From: CAJXQU01 sp965223825
GTDB taxonomy: Bacteria; Pseudomonadota; Gammaproteobacteria; CAJXQU01
Length of the DNA stretch: 64,000 nucleotides
Reading direction: 5' to 3'
Assembly: GCA_965223825.1 (NCBI GenBank)
Contig: OZ245018.1
Span: 1,302,001 to 1,366,000, forward strand
The translations under genes were made by a program, and so were the position numbers. Below, in pieces: positions 32,492-42,263 of the stretch. Within the stretch, counting starts at the first letter, position 1. Each line of letters starts with the position of its first letter. Below the pieces are notes generated by a model. That model ran no database searches. It saw only the letters and a list, made by a program, of their open reading frames with translations, and was not told where the DNA came from.

Positions 32492-34075
32492 TTAGTCCTC
32501 ATCACCGGTCCATGAAATACGGTAAAGATCACGGCGGCGATCAAGATAATTTCTAACCGAACCTTCATTTTGCAGGGTCTGCAGCTTATCTAAATCAACA
32601 TCCACGATCAGTGTCATCTCCGTGTTTGGAGTGGTTTCTGCCATGATCGCATCGTGCGGGAAAGCAAAATCGGAAGGTGAAAAAACCGCAGTTTGTCCGT
32701 ATTGAATATCAACACTGTCGACTTGTGGCAAGTTACCAATGCTACCTGCGATGGCGACATAGCACTCATTCTCGATCGCACGCGCCTGCGCACAACGCCG
32801 TACTCGCAAGTACCCATTTTTAGTATCGGTCCAAAACGGCACGAGCAGAATCTGCATTTCTTTGTCGCTGAGTAAACGTGCCAGTTCGGGGAATTCAACG
32901 TCGTAGCAGATCAAGATGCCAATCCGGCCGACATCGGTATCAAATAATTTTAAACGTGTACCACCCTGCATGATCCAATCTTTTTTCTCATGCGGTGTCG
33001 GGTGGAGTTTGTATTGGGCATCGATTGACCCATCACGGCGGCAAAGATAGGCGACGTTGTATAATTCGTCATTTTCCAAAACCGGCATAGAACCAGCGAC
33101 GATATTAATGTTGTAGCTGATCGCCAGTTTTGAGATCTCATCACGAATGCGTTCGCTGTATTGCGCAAGAAAACGGATCGAATCAGCCGACGTGGTGTGT
33201 TCTTCAATACCCATCAACGGTGCATTAAAAAATTCCGGAAAGAGGGCAATATCACAGCGGTAATCAGACAGCGCATCGATGAAATATTCGACTTGTTGCA
33301 GAAGCTCGTCCACGCTGCTCATTTCACGCATCTGCCATTGAATACAACCAATGCGCGCGGTGGTTTTTTTCGCGCCGAACAGTTTCGGGTTTTTTGATTC
33401 GTAATAAATATTGAACCATTCAAGCAAGGTGGCATAACCTTGCGATTCTTTATCTTCCGGTAAATACGCTTTGAGTACACGTTTTACCTCAAAATCATTC
33501 GCCAGTTGGAAGCTTAAGATTGGATCATAAATTTCTTTACGACGTACCGCTTCGATATATTTTTGTGGCGTTAACGTTGCGGCATATTCACGGTAATTCG
33601 GGATACGACCACCGGCGATAATGGCGCGCAAATTAAGGCTTTGACAGAGTTCTTTGCGTGCTTCATAAAGTCGACGACCGAGTCGCATATTGCGGTATTC
33701 TGGATCAACAAAAACATCGACACCGTAAAGCACATCACCGTTTGGATCGTGTGTGGTGAGATAGGCATTTCCCGTGATTTCGCTGTAAGTATGTTCATCA
33801 CCAAACTTGTCATAATCCACGATCACGGCAAAGGCAGCGGCGATCGCAACGCCGTTGTCATCAATACAAATTTGCCCTTCGGGAAAGATCTTCAACATCG
33901 ATTGAAACTTACTCTCCGGCCACGCTCCCCCCATATCGGCATAAACCCGATCCATGATGTTTTTAAGATCAGCAAAGTCATCTGATCGCAGATTTCTCAG
34001 CTTCAGTTTTACATCCGAATTTTCGACGTTGTTTTCTTGATCGCGCATAGTTGAACTCTGTTTACTGACGAACAT
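32492..34075 (-). CDS. GNAT acetyltransferase - carbon-nitrogen hydrolase (nitrilase) fusion protein
   Basis: 527 residues with two enzyme domains. The N-terminal GNAT domain (about 25-190) has the acetyl-CoA loop in VFVDPEYRNMRLGRRLYEARKELCQ. The C-terminal nitrilase-superfamily domain (about 235-520) has the catalytic Glu (DIALFPEFFNAPL), Lys (YKLHPTPHEKKDW) and Cys (IGILICYDVEFPEL). Fusions of this layout are known as a widespread uncharacterised family; they may acetylate an amine and hydrolyse an amide in one metabolite. ATG 34075 and ATG 34048 are both possible starts; neither has a clear ribosome-binding site. It may be co-transcribed with the STAS-like gene (118-base gap). Confidence 0.9.
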   Translation of the reverse strand: MFVSKQSSTMRDQENNVENSDVKLKLRNLRSDDFADLKNIMDRVYADMGGAWPESKFQSMLKIFPEGQICIDDNGVAIAAAFAVIVDYDKFGDEHTYSEITGNAYLTTHDPNGDVLYGVDVFVDPEYRNMRLGRRLYEARKELCQSLNLRAIIAGGRIPNYREYAATLTPQKYIEAVRRKEIYDPILSFQLANDFEVKRVLKAYLPEDKESQGYATLLEWFNIYYESKNPKLFGAKKTTARIGCIQWQMREMSSVDELLQQVEYFIDALSDYRCDIALFPEFFNAPLMGIEEHTTSADSIRFLAQYSERIRDEISKLAISYNINIVAGSMPVLENDELYNVAYLCRRDGSIDAQYKLHPTPHEKKDWIMQGGTRLKLFDTDVGRIGILICYDVEFPELARLLSDKEMQILLVPFWTDTKNGYLRVRRCAQARAIENECYVAIAGSIGNLPQVDSVDIQYGQTAVFSPSDFAFPHDAIMAETTPNTEMTLIVDVDLDKLQTLQNEGSVRNYLDRRRDLYRISWTGDED

Positions 34076-34475
34076 GCCGTCATGGATAAAATGGTTAGGG
34101 AAGCGTTTATTGCGAGGTCTTTTCCGAGTAGAAACTCACGGATTTGATTCAAGCTTAGAAGACGGATCACAGCACGCTTTACGCCGCGTTTATAGCACAG
34201 CTTGAAGGAAATTGATCATTTATTTTGCATGATGAAATTCTCATAATGTTTGGATTGTTTGACCTGCAGATTATGGTGCTAACAGCGGGCTGCTCTTGTC
34301 TCGATTACTTGCCAGTTGGAAGAATGAAAATTCATGATCGCGTTTCATCGAGAACGGTACAACTCGCGAAGTTCACGATCACAGAGGGGACGAATAGGAT
34401 GGCTCGATTGCCGGTGAGACAATTCACGCAGGGTTAGGTTGATAAAGGGGAGATATATCTGTGTGGGGGTTTTCT
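34076..34475. other. Intergenic region upstream of the fusion gene
   Basis: About 400 bases between the fusion gene's start and the receptor terminator. An open frame on the plus strand (34225-34437) has no ribosome-binding site and no recognisable protein, so I do not call it. No RNA gene seen. The fusion gene's promoter should lie here. Confidence 0.5.
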
Positions 34476-34509
34476 AAAAAAAGACCCTCTACTGTAAACA
34501 GTGAGGGTC
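34476..34509 (-). terminator. Rho-independent terminator of the siderophore receptor gene
   Basis: GACCCTC with ACTGT and ACAGT with GAGGGTC form a 12-pair stem (one bulge). On the minus strand it is followed by seven T. It lies about 170 bases after the receptor stop. Confidence 0.8.
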
Positions 34510-34679
34510 AATGGGCTTTGAAATTGGGAAGTTCATCAAAGCGGGAGCTTGAAAGTGACGTATTTAATACGATCTTTAACTACACGATCATTTTAAAATC
34601 TAAAAATTAAAGCGTGAGATGCATTTTATTTGATGGCTCAATTCCGGTGTGAAGATAGGGACTTTTCTGAGCATCATAA

Positions 34680-36782
34680 TCAGAAGTGGTAGCGGACATT
34701 GGCGGTAATATTGCGACGCTCGCCGAAACCACAGTCTGTGCCGTATGAGCGACACCAGGAAATATATTCCTCATCACTGAGGTTTTTTCCGTCCACGGTG
34801 AATTCCCAATTCCCACGCGTGTAGCCGACCATGGCATCATAAAATGTTTGGGAAGGAACGACGGGTGTTCCACCGAAGCCCACGTTGTCACCAACATAGC
34901 GAATGCCTGCACCGATACGCCAGCCGTTACCGAGACTCAGTTTATTCCACCATGTCGCGATGTTTTCTGAAACGTAGGGTAGACGTTGCCCGCTGGTGCC
35001 ATCTTTTGCATCAAGATCGGTATAGTTGAATTGTGTCTCAAAGTGTTTCCAACGTTTGTTGATCTGGAATTCCCAACCTTCGACGGTGGCACCCACTTGT
35101 GTCACACCACCGGGCGTTACGCCATTAGTGACCCGGTTATCTTGGGTAATGTCGAAGTAGGCTGCTGTGAGCGCCAAGCTGCGATCCGGTGAGAGAAATT
35201 TAAAACCATATTCAACCTGATCGCCGGTGGTTGGTTTGAGCGTGTTGGCAGCGGCTGTGCCGTCCGTGCCGAGGTTCATGGTAAAGGCTTCTGCGTAACT
35301 TATATAAGGGGAAAAGCCATTTTCAAAACGGTACATTAACCCGATGCGGCCAGTTGTTGCGCTCTCATCACTGACGGTGTCTGAGCCGCTGAGAGCGAGC
35401 TGCGAGTTTTCTGCCCAATCGCGACGTAAGGCAAGTGAGGCGACAACCGGACCGATCTCAATGTGATCAGCAAGATAGATCCCGACTTGCTTGATTTCAT
35501 TATCTGGTCGATCAGAAGCGAATGCTAATGCGGCAGTGTTGAGGTTTCCGTATTGCGGATCGTAGAGGTTAATCGATCCACCTGCTGCATAGCCATATAA
35601 ATAATTATCTTGTTCCCATAGAGCGTCTTGTCGATCAATCCCGATCGCAAGGGTGTGTTTTGTTATACCTAGATCAAACGCACCGGAGAGTCGTGCATCC
35701 AGATTGAAAATACTGGTTTCAGCATCAGCGGTGTAGATCGTTCTTGCGACATTACCGTTCGCGTCTGGTACGCCAGGGATAGAGATCCAATGCTCACGCG
35801 TTTCGGTGCTTGAATCGGTATAACGTGTAGTGACAGAGAAATTCCAGTTGTCATTAAACTGGTGATCAAAGAATAAACTGACTTCTGATTTTTCACGATC
35901 ATAACGATCCCATCCCGGTTCGCCGACAAACGTATCTGACGAGACGGTACCGAGTGAACCCGGTACGAGCGTACCGAACATCGGTAAGAATTGTGCTGAC
36001 ACTTGACCGTTGGTGACTTGCCGATTGAAGAGCAGACTAACACGCGTGTTCTCCGAAGCTTGCCACGTGATTGATGGTGAGATCAGGTAACCATTGTCCT
36101 CGACAAAATTGACCTGCGTATCACTGTCTCGTTTAAGCGCAACAACACGGTAAAGTAGTTCACCGCCTTCCGTGAGGGGACCAGTAAAGTCGAACGCGAT
36201 CTGCGCACGATCAAACGAGCCATATTGCGCCCAGATTTCACCTTGCTGATCAGCTTTTGGAAGTTTTGAGACTTGGTTTACGATCCCGCCTAATTGACCT
36301 TGTCCATAAAGAACGGAAGAGGGACCTTTTAGCACCTCAATATTTTCGATTGCGTAAATATTCGTACGCACACTGTTATAAGAACCAAAAGTTTGTTGAA
36401 GTCCGTCAAGGTATAAGCTCGGATCGAGACCACGAATTTTCGCCGCGTCAATCCGAGTATCAAGCCCAAAAGCACCGGAATAGGCACCGGACGTGTAGAG
36501 CAGGGCATCTTGCAGCGTTTTCGAACCAGAATCCTGCATGAAATCTTTATTGATAATCGATATTGAAAAAGGGGTATCTTCAACAGCGACGTTCAATTTT
36601 CCGACGCTTGCCGTTTTTTCCAGTTCGATATAGCCGTTGTCACCGACTTCCGTTGAGGTGACTTCAACGTTGGGAAGATCAAGCGTTTTATCTTCAGCGG
36701 ATGCGTTAAAGACTGAAAAGAGAAGGCAAGGCAGTAGGGCCGCAGTCGTTAAGGACGTTCTGTCTGATCTTATTTTATTCAT
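34680..36782 (-). CDS. TonB-dependent siderophore receptor
   Basis: 700-residue outer-membrane receptor. Signal peptide about 1-29 (ends NASAED). The N-terminal region lacks an STN domain. The plug domain (about 50-170) is typical of siderophore receptors: SISIINKDFMQDSGSKTLQDAL, IRGLDPSLYLDG, IENIEVLKGPSSVLYGQGQLGG. The beta-barrel follows and ends with aromatic Phe (NVRYHF). The TonB box may be around LDLPNVEVTST (about 34-44). A Fur box lies upstream. The ligand is probably a ferric siderophore; which one cannot be said. No biosynthesis genes are in the window, so it may use foreign siderophores. Confidence 0.93.
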   Translation of the reverse strand: MNKIRSDRTSLTTAALLPCLLFSVFNASAEDKTLDLPNVEVTSTEVGDNGYIELEKTASVGKLNVAVEDTPFSISIINKDFMQDSGSKTLQDALLYTSGAYSGAFGLDTRIDAAKIRGLDPSLYLDGLQQTFGSYNSVRTNIYAIENIEVLKGPSSVLYGQGQLGGIVNQVSKLPKADQQGEIWAQYGSFDRAQIAFDFTGPLTEGGELLYRVVALKRDSDTQVNFVEDNGYLISPSITWQASENTRVSLLFNRQVTNGQVSAQFLPMFGTLVPGSLGTVSSDTFVGEPGWDRYDREKSEVSLFFDHQFNDNWNFSVTTRYTDSSTETREHWISIPGVPDANGNVARTIYTADAETSIFNLDARLSGAFDLGITKHTLAIGIDRQDALWEQDNYLYGYAAGGSINLYDPQYGNLNTAALAFASDRPDNEIKQVGIYLADHIEIGPVVASLALRRDWAENSQLALSGSDTVSDESATTGRIGLMYRFENGFSPYISYAEAFTMNLGTDGTAAANTLKPTTGDQVEYGFKFLSPDRSLALTAAYFDITQDNRVTNGVTPGGVTQVGATVEGWEFQINKRWKHFETQFNYTDLDAKDGTSGQRLPYVSENIATWWNKLSLGNGWRIGAGIRYVGDNVGFGGTPVVPSQTFYDAMVGYTRGNWEFTVDGKNLSDEEYISWCRSYGTDCGFGERRNITANVRYHF

Positions 36783-36814
36783 AATTCCCTATAGAAAATT
36801 TAACATTAAATCTA

Positions 36815-36834
36815 AATAATAATAATTATCATTC
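36815..36834 (-). promoter_or_regulatory. Fur box upstream of the siderophore receptor
   Basis: On the minus strand GATAAT-T-ATTATT (36818-36830) matches the 6-1-6 Fur consensus (GATAAT-C-ATTATC) at 12 of 13 positions or better, allowing the central base. It is 33-52 bases before the ATG. The rest of the 312-base gap to 37095 shows nothing else. Confidence 0.75.
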
Positions 36835-37095
36835 GTATTATTTGATCATATTATTCGTTTGTCAATTACGCATGATTGATGAGAGGGCGATCACCGAATG
36901 GGATGTTATTGAAAGTAAGACTAAAAAAATCGGTGAAGGATGAAGAAAAGGCGTAACTAAGCCGGTTTGTTCACGAGCAAAAAGTTAATTTTGATGAGAT
37001 GGTCAGTGTTGCTGATTGGTTTGAGCACTGCGTGTTAGGCATTCTATGGGCTTGTCTTTATGCCCAGATCTGAATCTGATGATTTGATCGAGCGC

Positions 37096-38094
37096 TTATT
37101 TAATCGGGATATACAGTACAGTTTTGATCTCATTGCTATGCGCTACGCTCATTGGATCAGATTCATATACTTCAATCGAGGGACGACTGGGGTCATGCTT
37201 CATTTTGATCATGTAAACGTGGCTCATTGCTGTGTACCAAGCCGCTTCCAGAAAGTTGTAGCTGCCCATGACGGTGACTTCATAAAATTTGCCACCGTTA
37301 ATGGTTTTGTGTGTGTATTCACCGGGATCTGTGTTTTTACTGACGGGTAGGGCCATGTCGCATTCAAAGTACTTTTTCTTAACATCAACACGGTAATAAA
37401 CAGAACGTGCAGGCGCAGTGATCTCTATTTTTTCTTTTAAGGCATGTTGAAAGAGCGCAGGAAAGCCGACTTCCATCGCTTTTTGCATTTCACTCATTTC
37501 ACCTTTGAAATGTTGACACAGACAATGTTGATCCTTAAGAGATTTAACACCGACAAAGTCGATCTTAGGGTGTTCCGTAGTTGGGTTAAGCGCGCCAGCG
37601 AGTAGAGCAAGACCAAGTTCATAATCATGACCGATCATACTTTGCATTTTCGGGACCATAAAGCGCATAAAAAATGGCATACGCGCATGCATTGTCCAGG
37701 TGAGTTCAGTCTGTCCGCCGATCTCTTGCAACTCGTAGATCACTTTTGCTGTGGATTTGAATGGGCGCTGAAAGGTAAGAATTTCTTCGATCCGTTGCGG
37801 TAACACCATAGAAGATCGTCTAATTGATCCTGCGCCGATAACTGTTCCGTCCCAACTGTATTCAGCATCAACATCAGTGGTGTTTTCACTATAAGTGAGC
37901 GTGGCATCCGGTTCGTGAAGGAGCCAAGGATTCCACTCCGCTCGGCTGCGGAAATCACGAATTTTAGCGAAGATGGTGTGTTTATCTTCATCATAGCGAT
38001 GCTGACGTTCGACAGTGTAGTTGCCGTTCAGCGTGCTCAAGTAGACAACAAAAGCCAAGAAAATCAGTAATATGGCAATACTAAAATACAGCAT
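37096..38094 (-). CDS. SRPBCC + GyrI-like effector-binding domain protein, membrane-anchored
   Basis: 332 residues from ATG 38094. An N-terminal membrane helix (about 2-20, FSIAILLIFLAFVVYLSTL) is followed by an SRPBCC/polyketide-cyclase-like domain (about 30-165: FAKIRDFRSRAEWNPWLLHEPDA, GGQTELTWTMHARMPFFMRFM). A GyrI/AraC effector-binding-like domain ends the protein (about 185-330, up to IEVYESDPMSVAHSNEIKTVLYIPIK). The fold combination is common in hypothetical proteins with no known substrate, probably binding a hydrophobic ligand. It stands alone between the receptor and the split regulator. Confidence 0.75.
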   Translation of the reverse strand: MLYFSIAILLIFLAFVVYLSTLNGNYTVERQHRYDEDKHTIFAKIRDFRSRAEWNPWLLHEPDATLTYSENTTDVDAEYSWDGTVIGAGSIRRSSMVLPQRIEEILTFQRPFKSTAKVIYELQEIGGQTELTWTMHARMPFFMRFMVPKMQSMIGHDYELGLALLAGALNPTTEHPKIDFVGVKSLKDQHCLCQHFKGEMSEMQKAMEVGFPALFQHALKEKIEITAPARSVYYRVDVKKKYFECDMALPVSKNTDPGEYTHKTINGGKFYEVTVMGSYNFLEAAWYTAMSHVYMIKMKHDPSRPSIEVYESDPMSVAHSNEIKTVLYIPIK

Positions 38095-38339
38095 CGTGAA
38101 CAACTCGCGTGTTGGATAGGCGTAGCATAAGAGATTTGTCGCATGATCGAAAGGAGATGTGAATGACGGGCCTGAAAACGCGGTGGGCAAAGGGCTAATG
38201 CGTCGCGGTGAATCTTTCTTTGATTCTTAAATGATGCGTTTTTCTTAGTTAACGAAAGCAGACTGAGCAAGAAAAAACCATGACTAAATTATGACAAGAT
38301 CGAGAATTTACAGTTCTCTCAGCTAAACCGTATCGCTGT

Positions 38340-38745
38340 TTAACAGATCTCACCCAATGCTTCGATATCGTCAACATCTAAGGGTTTGACAAAATAGGTT
38401 TTCACGCAGCCGTAAACCATTGATTTCTTTTTATCTCTGTCTTGATCAGAAGAAGTCAGCATGGCGATGACAGCGGCTGGGTTATTTCGTTTATTATATT
38501 CTTCACAAGAACTCGAAACCATTCATGCGCGGCATATTGATGTCGAGCAGAATAATGCTGGGTTGTTCTTCCAGCGCATCAAGAATTTCCAATGCCTCGA
38601 GTCCATCGTAGGCTTGCAAAATCTTTATGTCGGGGTTGTATTGTTCGATGATAATCTGAGTCAGGTATTGATCTGACTCGCTATCATCAACGATCATAAT
38701 TGAGGAAATATCCATGTTCAGCTCTTCTAAAAGTTGTCTAATCAT
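38340..38745 (-). pseudogene. CheY-like response regulator split by an apparent frameshift
   Basis: Two abutting frames make one receiver domain. The N-terminal part (38503-38745, 80 residues) carries the acidic pocket (IMIVDDSESDQ) and the phospho-acceptor region (IILLDINMPRMNGFEFL). It stops at TGA right after FEFL. The continuation is in another frame (38340-38522): CEEYNKRNNPAAVIAMLTSSDQD, then the conserved lysine in YFVKPLDVDDIEALG. The break is near 38505-38515 and looks like one extra base or two lost bases. It may be a true mutation or a sequencing error. The kinase gene just upstream is intact. Confidence 0.8.
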
Positions 38746-38753
38746 AGCAAATA

Positions 38754-40568
38754 TTACCTTTCTGGGATAACTACTTTGAATAATGAGCCGTTGCCCGTAT
38801 CGTTGTAGTTTATCTGTCCTTTGAGAATATCAATGCTCTTTTTCATCATATAAAGCCCCAAACCTGATCCATATGAGACTCTTGGGTGAAAGCGTTTGAA
38901 CATTGAAAATAATTGATCTTGCTGGCCTTTGGGGATACCCAAGCCATTGTCCTCGATACTGATGACAAGATCTGAGTTAACTAAGCTTGCGGAAACTTTT
39001 ATGAAGGATTCTGGTTTCTCAGGGTCTCTGTATTTAATCGCGTTAGAGATCAGATTCTCGATGATCAAAACAAGACGGGTTTTTTCACAATAAAATGAGG
39101 GGATTTCATCGATACTTTTCTCAATCTTAATACACTCGAAATTAGGCATATTACTGAGTGTTTCAAGTGTTTCATCGACGATTTCTTCAACATCAATACG
39201 TTGTTTATTTTCACTTATATTCTTAGTTTTCGTGAGCTCTAAAATATCTTTAACAAGTGACTCTAACTTTATCAGCGATTTTTGCACAAACTGAATACTC
39301 TTCGCGGCTTTCTCGTTATCACCTTTTTTAATCGATGCTTCCGTTAATTTTAACAGGCCGATCGAAGACACAAGCGGCGATCGCAAATCATGCGACGTTC
39401 GGTAGGCGAACTCTTCAAGTTCATTGGTTTGTTGTTCGAGTCGATCAGCCATATTTTTAAACTCGTTTGCAGCGATTGCCATCTCACCGACTTCGTCTTG
39501 ACGAGATTGCCCTGGAATAACCGTGTCAGATTTTCCGTTCGCAAGTTTCGATAGGGTCGTCGCCATTTCTCTCACAGGTGTTGCAATACCCATTGCAACA
39601 ATTAAAGCCGATAAGACCCCCATTAACCCAGCAAACAACGAAAGTGTAACGAACTGCTTTTGTGAAAGATGCAGACTCTTGTTAATCTCTTCATTAAGTT
39701 TATTGGCCCGTGTTTTTGCCATTAAATCCAATTCTTTAGAGAGCTTATCGATCTCAGCTGCTTTTCCGGCCAACACCACGTTAACTAAGTATAAGTAAAC
39801 ACGGTTAAACTTAATTATTTGTGAAAAAGTGTTTCGGTAACCAGTTAATTTCTGTTGTAGAGAGTCGACTTGTTTGACGAGAATATCATTGTGCTCGATT
39901 TTACTTCTAAGCAACGTTGTATATTTAGTGAGAGAGTCAAAAAGCTGATTGTTTTCTTTGATAAGAGAGGCGTCAGGTGATAGTTCGAATGTCTTGATAT
40001 TTAGATTAACTTTGTAGAAATTTTGTTCGAGATCGGCGGTGATAAATGCCGTTGAAAAATCCTTTTCTTTAACGAGAGCCTTTTTTACCTGCTCTAGAAT
40101 GTGTATGCATTGTTCTTGTAACGGGCCGAGTTTTGTTTCTCTGAGCAGCTTCATGCTCTTTTTTTCTTTCGCTGCATCTTGAAAGTTGCTCTTATAGCTT
40201 TCGTAATGGGTCACGAGGCGTTTAAAGCGATCTTCTACTTCAGGATCTTTTTTTGTTTTTGGATGCAGTTCAGCAAATTTATCTTCTAACTGGACTTGTA
40301 AATGATCAACTTTTCGCAAAACCCCCTCGTAGCCGATATAAGAGTAAACAAGAATATTCCTTTGTAACTCAACAATATCCTTATCAACCTCAAGAAATAA
40401 AATGTTTTCCTGTGTAACTTCTTGGAGGTTATGAAAGTCTTTTGAAAAACTTTTGAAGATGGTGTGACTGGCCATCGCTAGAAAACCGAGCACAAACAAT
40501 ACGGGAACATATCCAATCAGAATTTGTTTTCTGATGGAATATTTTGATAAAGAAAGGAGTGATTTCAT
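38754..40568 (-). CDS. Membrane sensor histidine kinase
   Basis: 604 residues. Helix 1 (about 15-35, ILIGYVPVLFVLGFLAMASH) and helix 2 (about 310-332, FVTLSLFAGLMGVLSALIVAMGIA) enclose a periplasmic, helical, four-helix-bundle-like domain of about 275 residues. A HAMP domain follows (about 333-385), then HisKA with the phospho-histidine in FAYRTSHDLRSPLVSSIG (about 400-417). The ATPase has the N-box (ENLISNAIKYRDP), the G1 box (ISIEDNGLGIPKGQ) and the G2 box (GSGLGLYMMKKSIDIL). It lies 18 bases after the binding-protein gene and 8 bases before the split regulator gene. Confidence 0.9.
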   Translation of the reverse strand: MKSLLSLSKYSIRKQILIGYVPVLFVLGFLAMASHTIFKSFSKDFHNLQEVTQENILFLEVDKDIVELQRNILVYSYIGYEGVLRKVDHLQVQLEDKFAELHPKTKKDPEVEDRFKRLVTHYESYKSNFQDAAKEKKSMKLLRETKLGPLQEQCIHILEQVKKALVKEKDFSTAFITADLEQNFYKVNLNIKTFELSPDASLIKENNQLFDSLTKYTTLLRSKIEHNDILVKQVDSLQQKLTGYRNTFSQIIKFNRVYLYLVNVVLAGKAAEIDKLSKELDLMAKTRANKLNEEINKSLHLSQKQFVTLSLFAGLMGVLSALIVAMGIATPVREMATTLSKLANGKSDTVIPGQSRQDEVGEMAIAANEFKNMADRLEQQTNELEEFAYRTSHDLRSPLVSSIGLLKLTEASIKKGDNEKAAKSIQFVQKSLIKLESLVKDILELTKTKNISENKQRIDVEEIVDETLETLSNMPNFECIKIEKSIDEIPSFYCEKTRLVLIIENLISNAIKYRDPEKPESFIKVSASLVNSDLVISIEDNGLGIPKGQQDQLFSMFKRFHPRVSYGSGLGLYMMKKSIDILKGQINYNDTGNGSLFKVVIPER

Positions 40569-40586
40569 TCGTTATATTTGCCCGAA

Positions 40587-41864
40587 TTACGAAAGGATAA
40601 ATTCATGCCAGCGGGGTAAACTATATTCATATGTATCCATTACCGTATTCCAAACCGCAACATTACTGAAACGATTTTCATAAGAGCCGCCGTTACGTGT
40701 CTCACCGGGTTTTACGGCAACGCGACCTTGTGTATTTTTTAATGGCGTATAGGTGGGCAAACCTGCATACCAATAGTTCCACTCATCGGTTGTGAGAAGG
40801 TTACGCGATCGTTGAGGGTTTGAAATATAGTAGCCCTGACGAGCAATAAACGCCCCCGGCCAACCGGATAGCCACCAGTTCATATATTTGTAGGCAGCGT
40901 CTTTTACTTCGTCGTTGGTAGCTGAAGAGAGACACATTACTCCGTGCCATGCGCGATACCCTTCTTTAGGCGCAGCATAGACAACAGGAATATTTTCCCC
41001 GTTTAGTGCCGATGCTGCGGGTGAGAACATGCTAGCAATAACGGCGCGTTTGCTTGTAAAAAATTCCACAGACTCAGGAACAGAGTTCCACAGCCCGCTA
41101 AACTGACCTTGATGTTTTAACTCGATCAAAATATTGAAGAGTTCGTCAATTTCTGCGGTTGACATATTTCCAATATCGTCAAACGTCATCATGCCATTGG
41201 CTTGTGCTGCAAGAGCCGTATCAAAAATGCCGATTGTCGGTGCGTTAACCAACGCGACTTTGCCTTTATATCGTTCATCAAATAGCCAGCCCCAACTTTC
41301 TGTTTCGTAAGGCACACCGCGTTCGATCGTGCGAGTGTCATACCCAAACGAGTCGGTGTTATGTACGTAAGGGAGAAAGCTGATCTGCGATGAGGGTTTA
41401 CTGCCTAAGGTGTGATCGTCTTGAACGTAGAGTAATTTATGTGGTGCATCGCCGGCACCGATTTTTGCGCCTTCGACGATATGACCTGTCTTTGTCAGGT
41501 TATTGATTTCACTCCAATAGGTTAACCGTTCTATCTCAATCGGTTGGATCGCATTTGATCGCCAAAGGATATTCATGCTATCCGACCATTGTTCATACAA
41601 ATCAAATGAGGAAGGATCGCTAGATGCTTTGTGCAGCACTTCAGCACTGCCACCGGGTTCGAAAACAATATCGATATTTAGTTCTTTTTGCGCTTGAATT
41701 CGTAATTCTTCTTGCAGGGTGACATGCGTGCCCAGTACGCGCAAACGAGTTCGCTTATTCGCGTGAACATAAGGTGCGTTGACCGTTAAGCCGACACCTA
41801 GTGCAGTTAGGCATGATTTTTTAACAAATTGACGCCTATTAAGTCGATCGTTATCAGAAAACAT
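40587..41864 (-). CDS. Tat-exported substrate-binding protein (PotD-like), orphan
   Basis: 425 residues. The N-terminus carries a twin-arginine motif (NRRQFVKK, about 9-16) and a hydrophobic stretch (CLTALGVGLTVNAPYVHA), so export is by the Tat pathway. The body is an extracellular solute-binding type 1/PotD fold: LRVLGTHVTLQEELRIQAQKE, IVFEPGGSAEVLHK, YVHNTDSFGYDTRTI, MNWWLSGWPGAFIARQGYY. No permease or ATPase gene is nearby; the gene leads straight into a histidine kinase and regulator. This suggests a periplasmic sensing partner of the kinase. The ligand is unknown; a polyamine or other small cation is only a family-based guess. Confidence 0.82.
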   Translation of the reverse strand: MFSDNDRLNRRQFVKKSCLTALGVGLTVNAPYVHANKRTRLRVLGTHVTLQEELRIQAQKELNIDIVFEPGGSAEVLHKASSDPSSFDLYEQWSDSMNILWRSNAIQPIEIERLTYWSEINNLTKTGHIVEGAKIGAGDAPHKLLYVQDDHTLGSKPSSQISFLPYVHNTDSFGYDTRTIERGVPYETESWGWLFDERYKGKVALVNAPTIGIFDTALAAQANGMMTFDDIGNMSTAEIDELFNILIELKHQGQFSGLWNSVPESVEFFTSKRAVIASMFSPAASALNGENIPVVYAAPKEGYRAWHGVMCLSSATNDEVKDAAYKYMNWWLSGWPGAFIARQGYYISNPQRSRNLLTTDEWNYWYAGLPTYTPLKNTQGRVAVKPGETRNGGSYENRFSNVAVWNTVMDTYEYSLPRWHEFILS

Positions 41865-41926
41865 AAAATTTTCTCCGGTTGCTACTTAACTGTCGCGGTA
41901 TGACCAATGAGCTTGACGTTTATTTT

Positions 41927-41942
41927 TAATACCTAGGTATTA
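41927..41942. promoter_or_regulatory. 16-bp perfect palindrome TAATACCTAGGTATTA
   Basis: It lies 63-78 bases upstream of the binding-protein start codon, in the 399-base gap between divergently oriented genes (41865-42263). Position and symmetry fit an operator. The rest of the gap shows no gene. Confidence 0.5.
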
Positions 41943-42263
41943 TTTTTCAAGCTTGCTTACTATTTTGAGCAGAAGGTTTTGATTATAGCGAGTATTAAAC
42001 GACTGGAATGTGTCACAAATTATAATACAAAACCTGATACGCATCTGGATGAATAGGCTGTTTTATGAGCGCTGTCCATCTGCGAGAGATGTATTTAACG
42101 GGAATTCACTATCGGCTTCTCCTTGTTTTATTTAGCAATGTCAAATGTCTGACGTTGAGTTATGCTTTTTTCCTTAAAAACCAAAGTATAGTCCAGAATT
42201 TTCAGTTTGAATTAAGTCTTGCAGCGTATTGTGGCTCCTGTGTTTAACAAACGGAGTACAACG

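Noticed and set aside
34225..34437. 70-codon plus-strand frame in the gap after the fusion gene
   Set aside because: No ribosome-binding site, no recognisable protein pattern.
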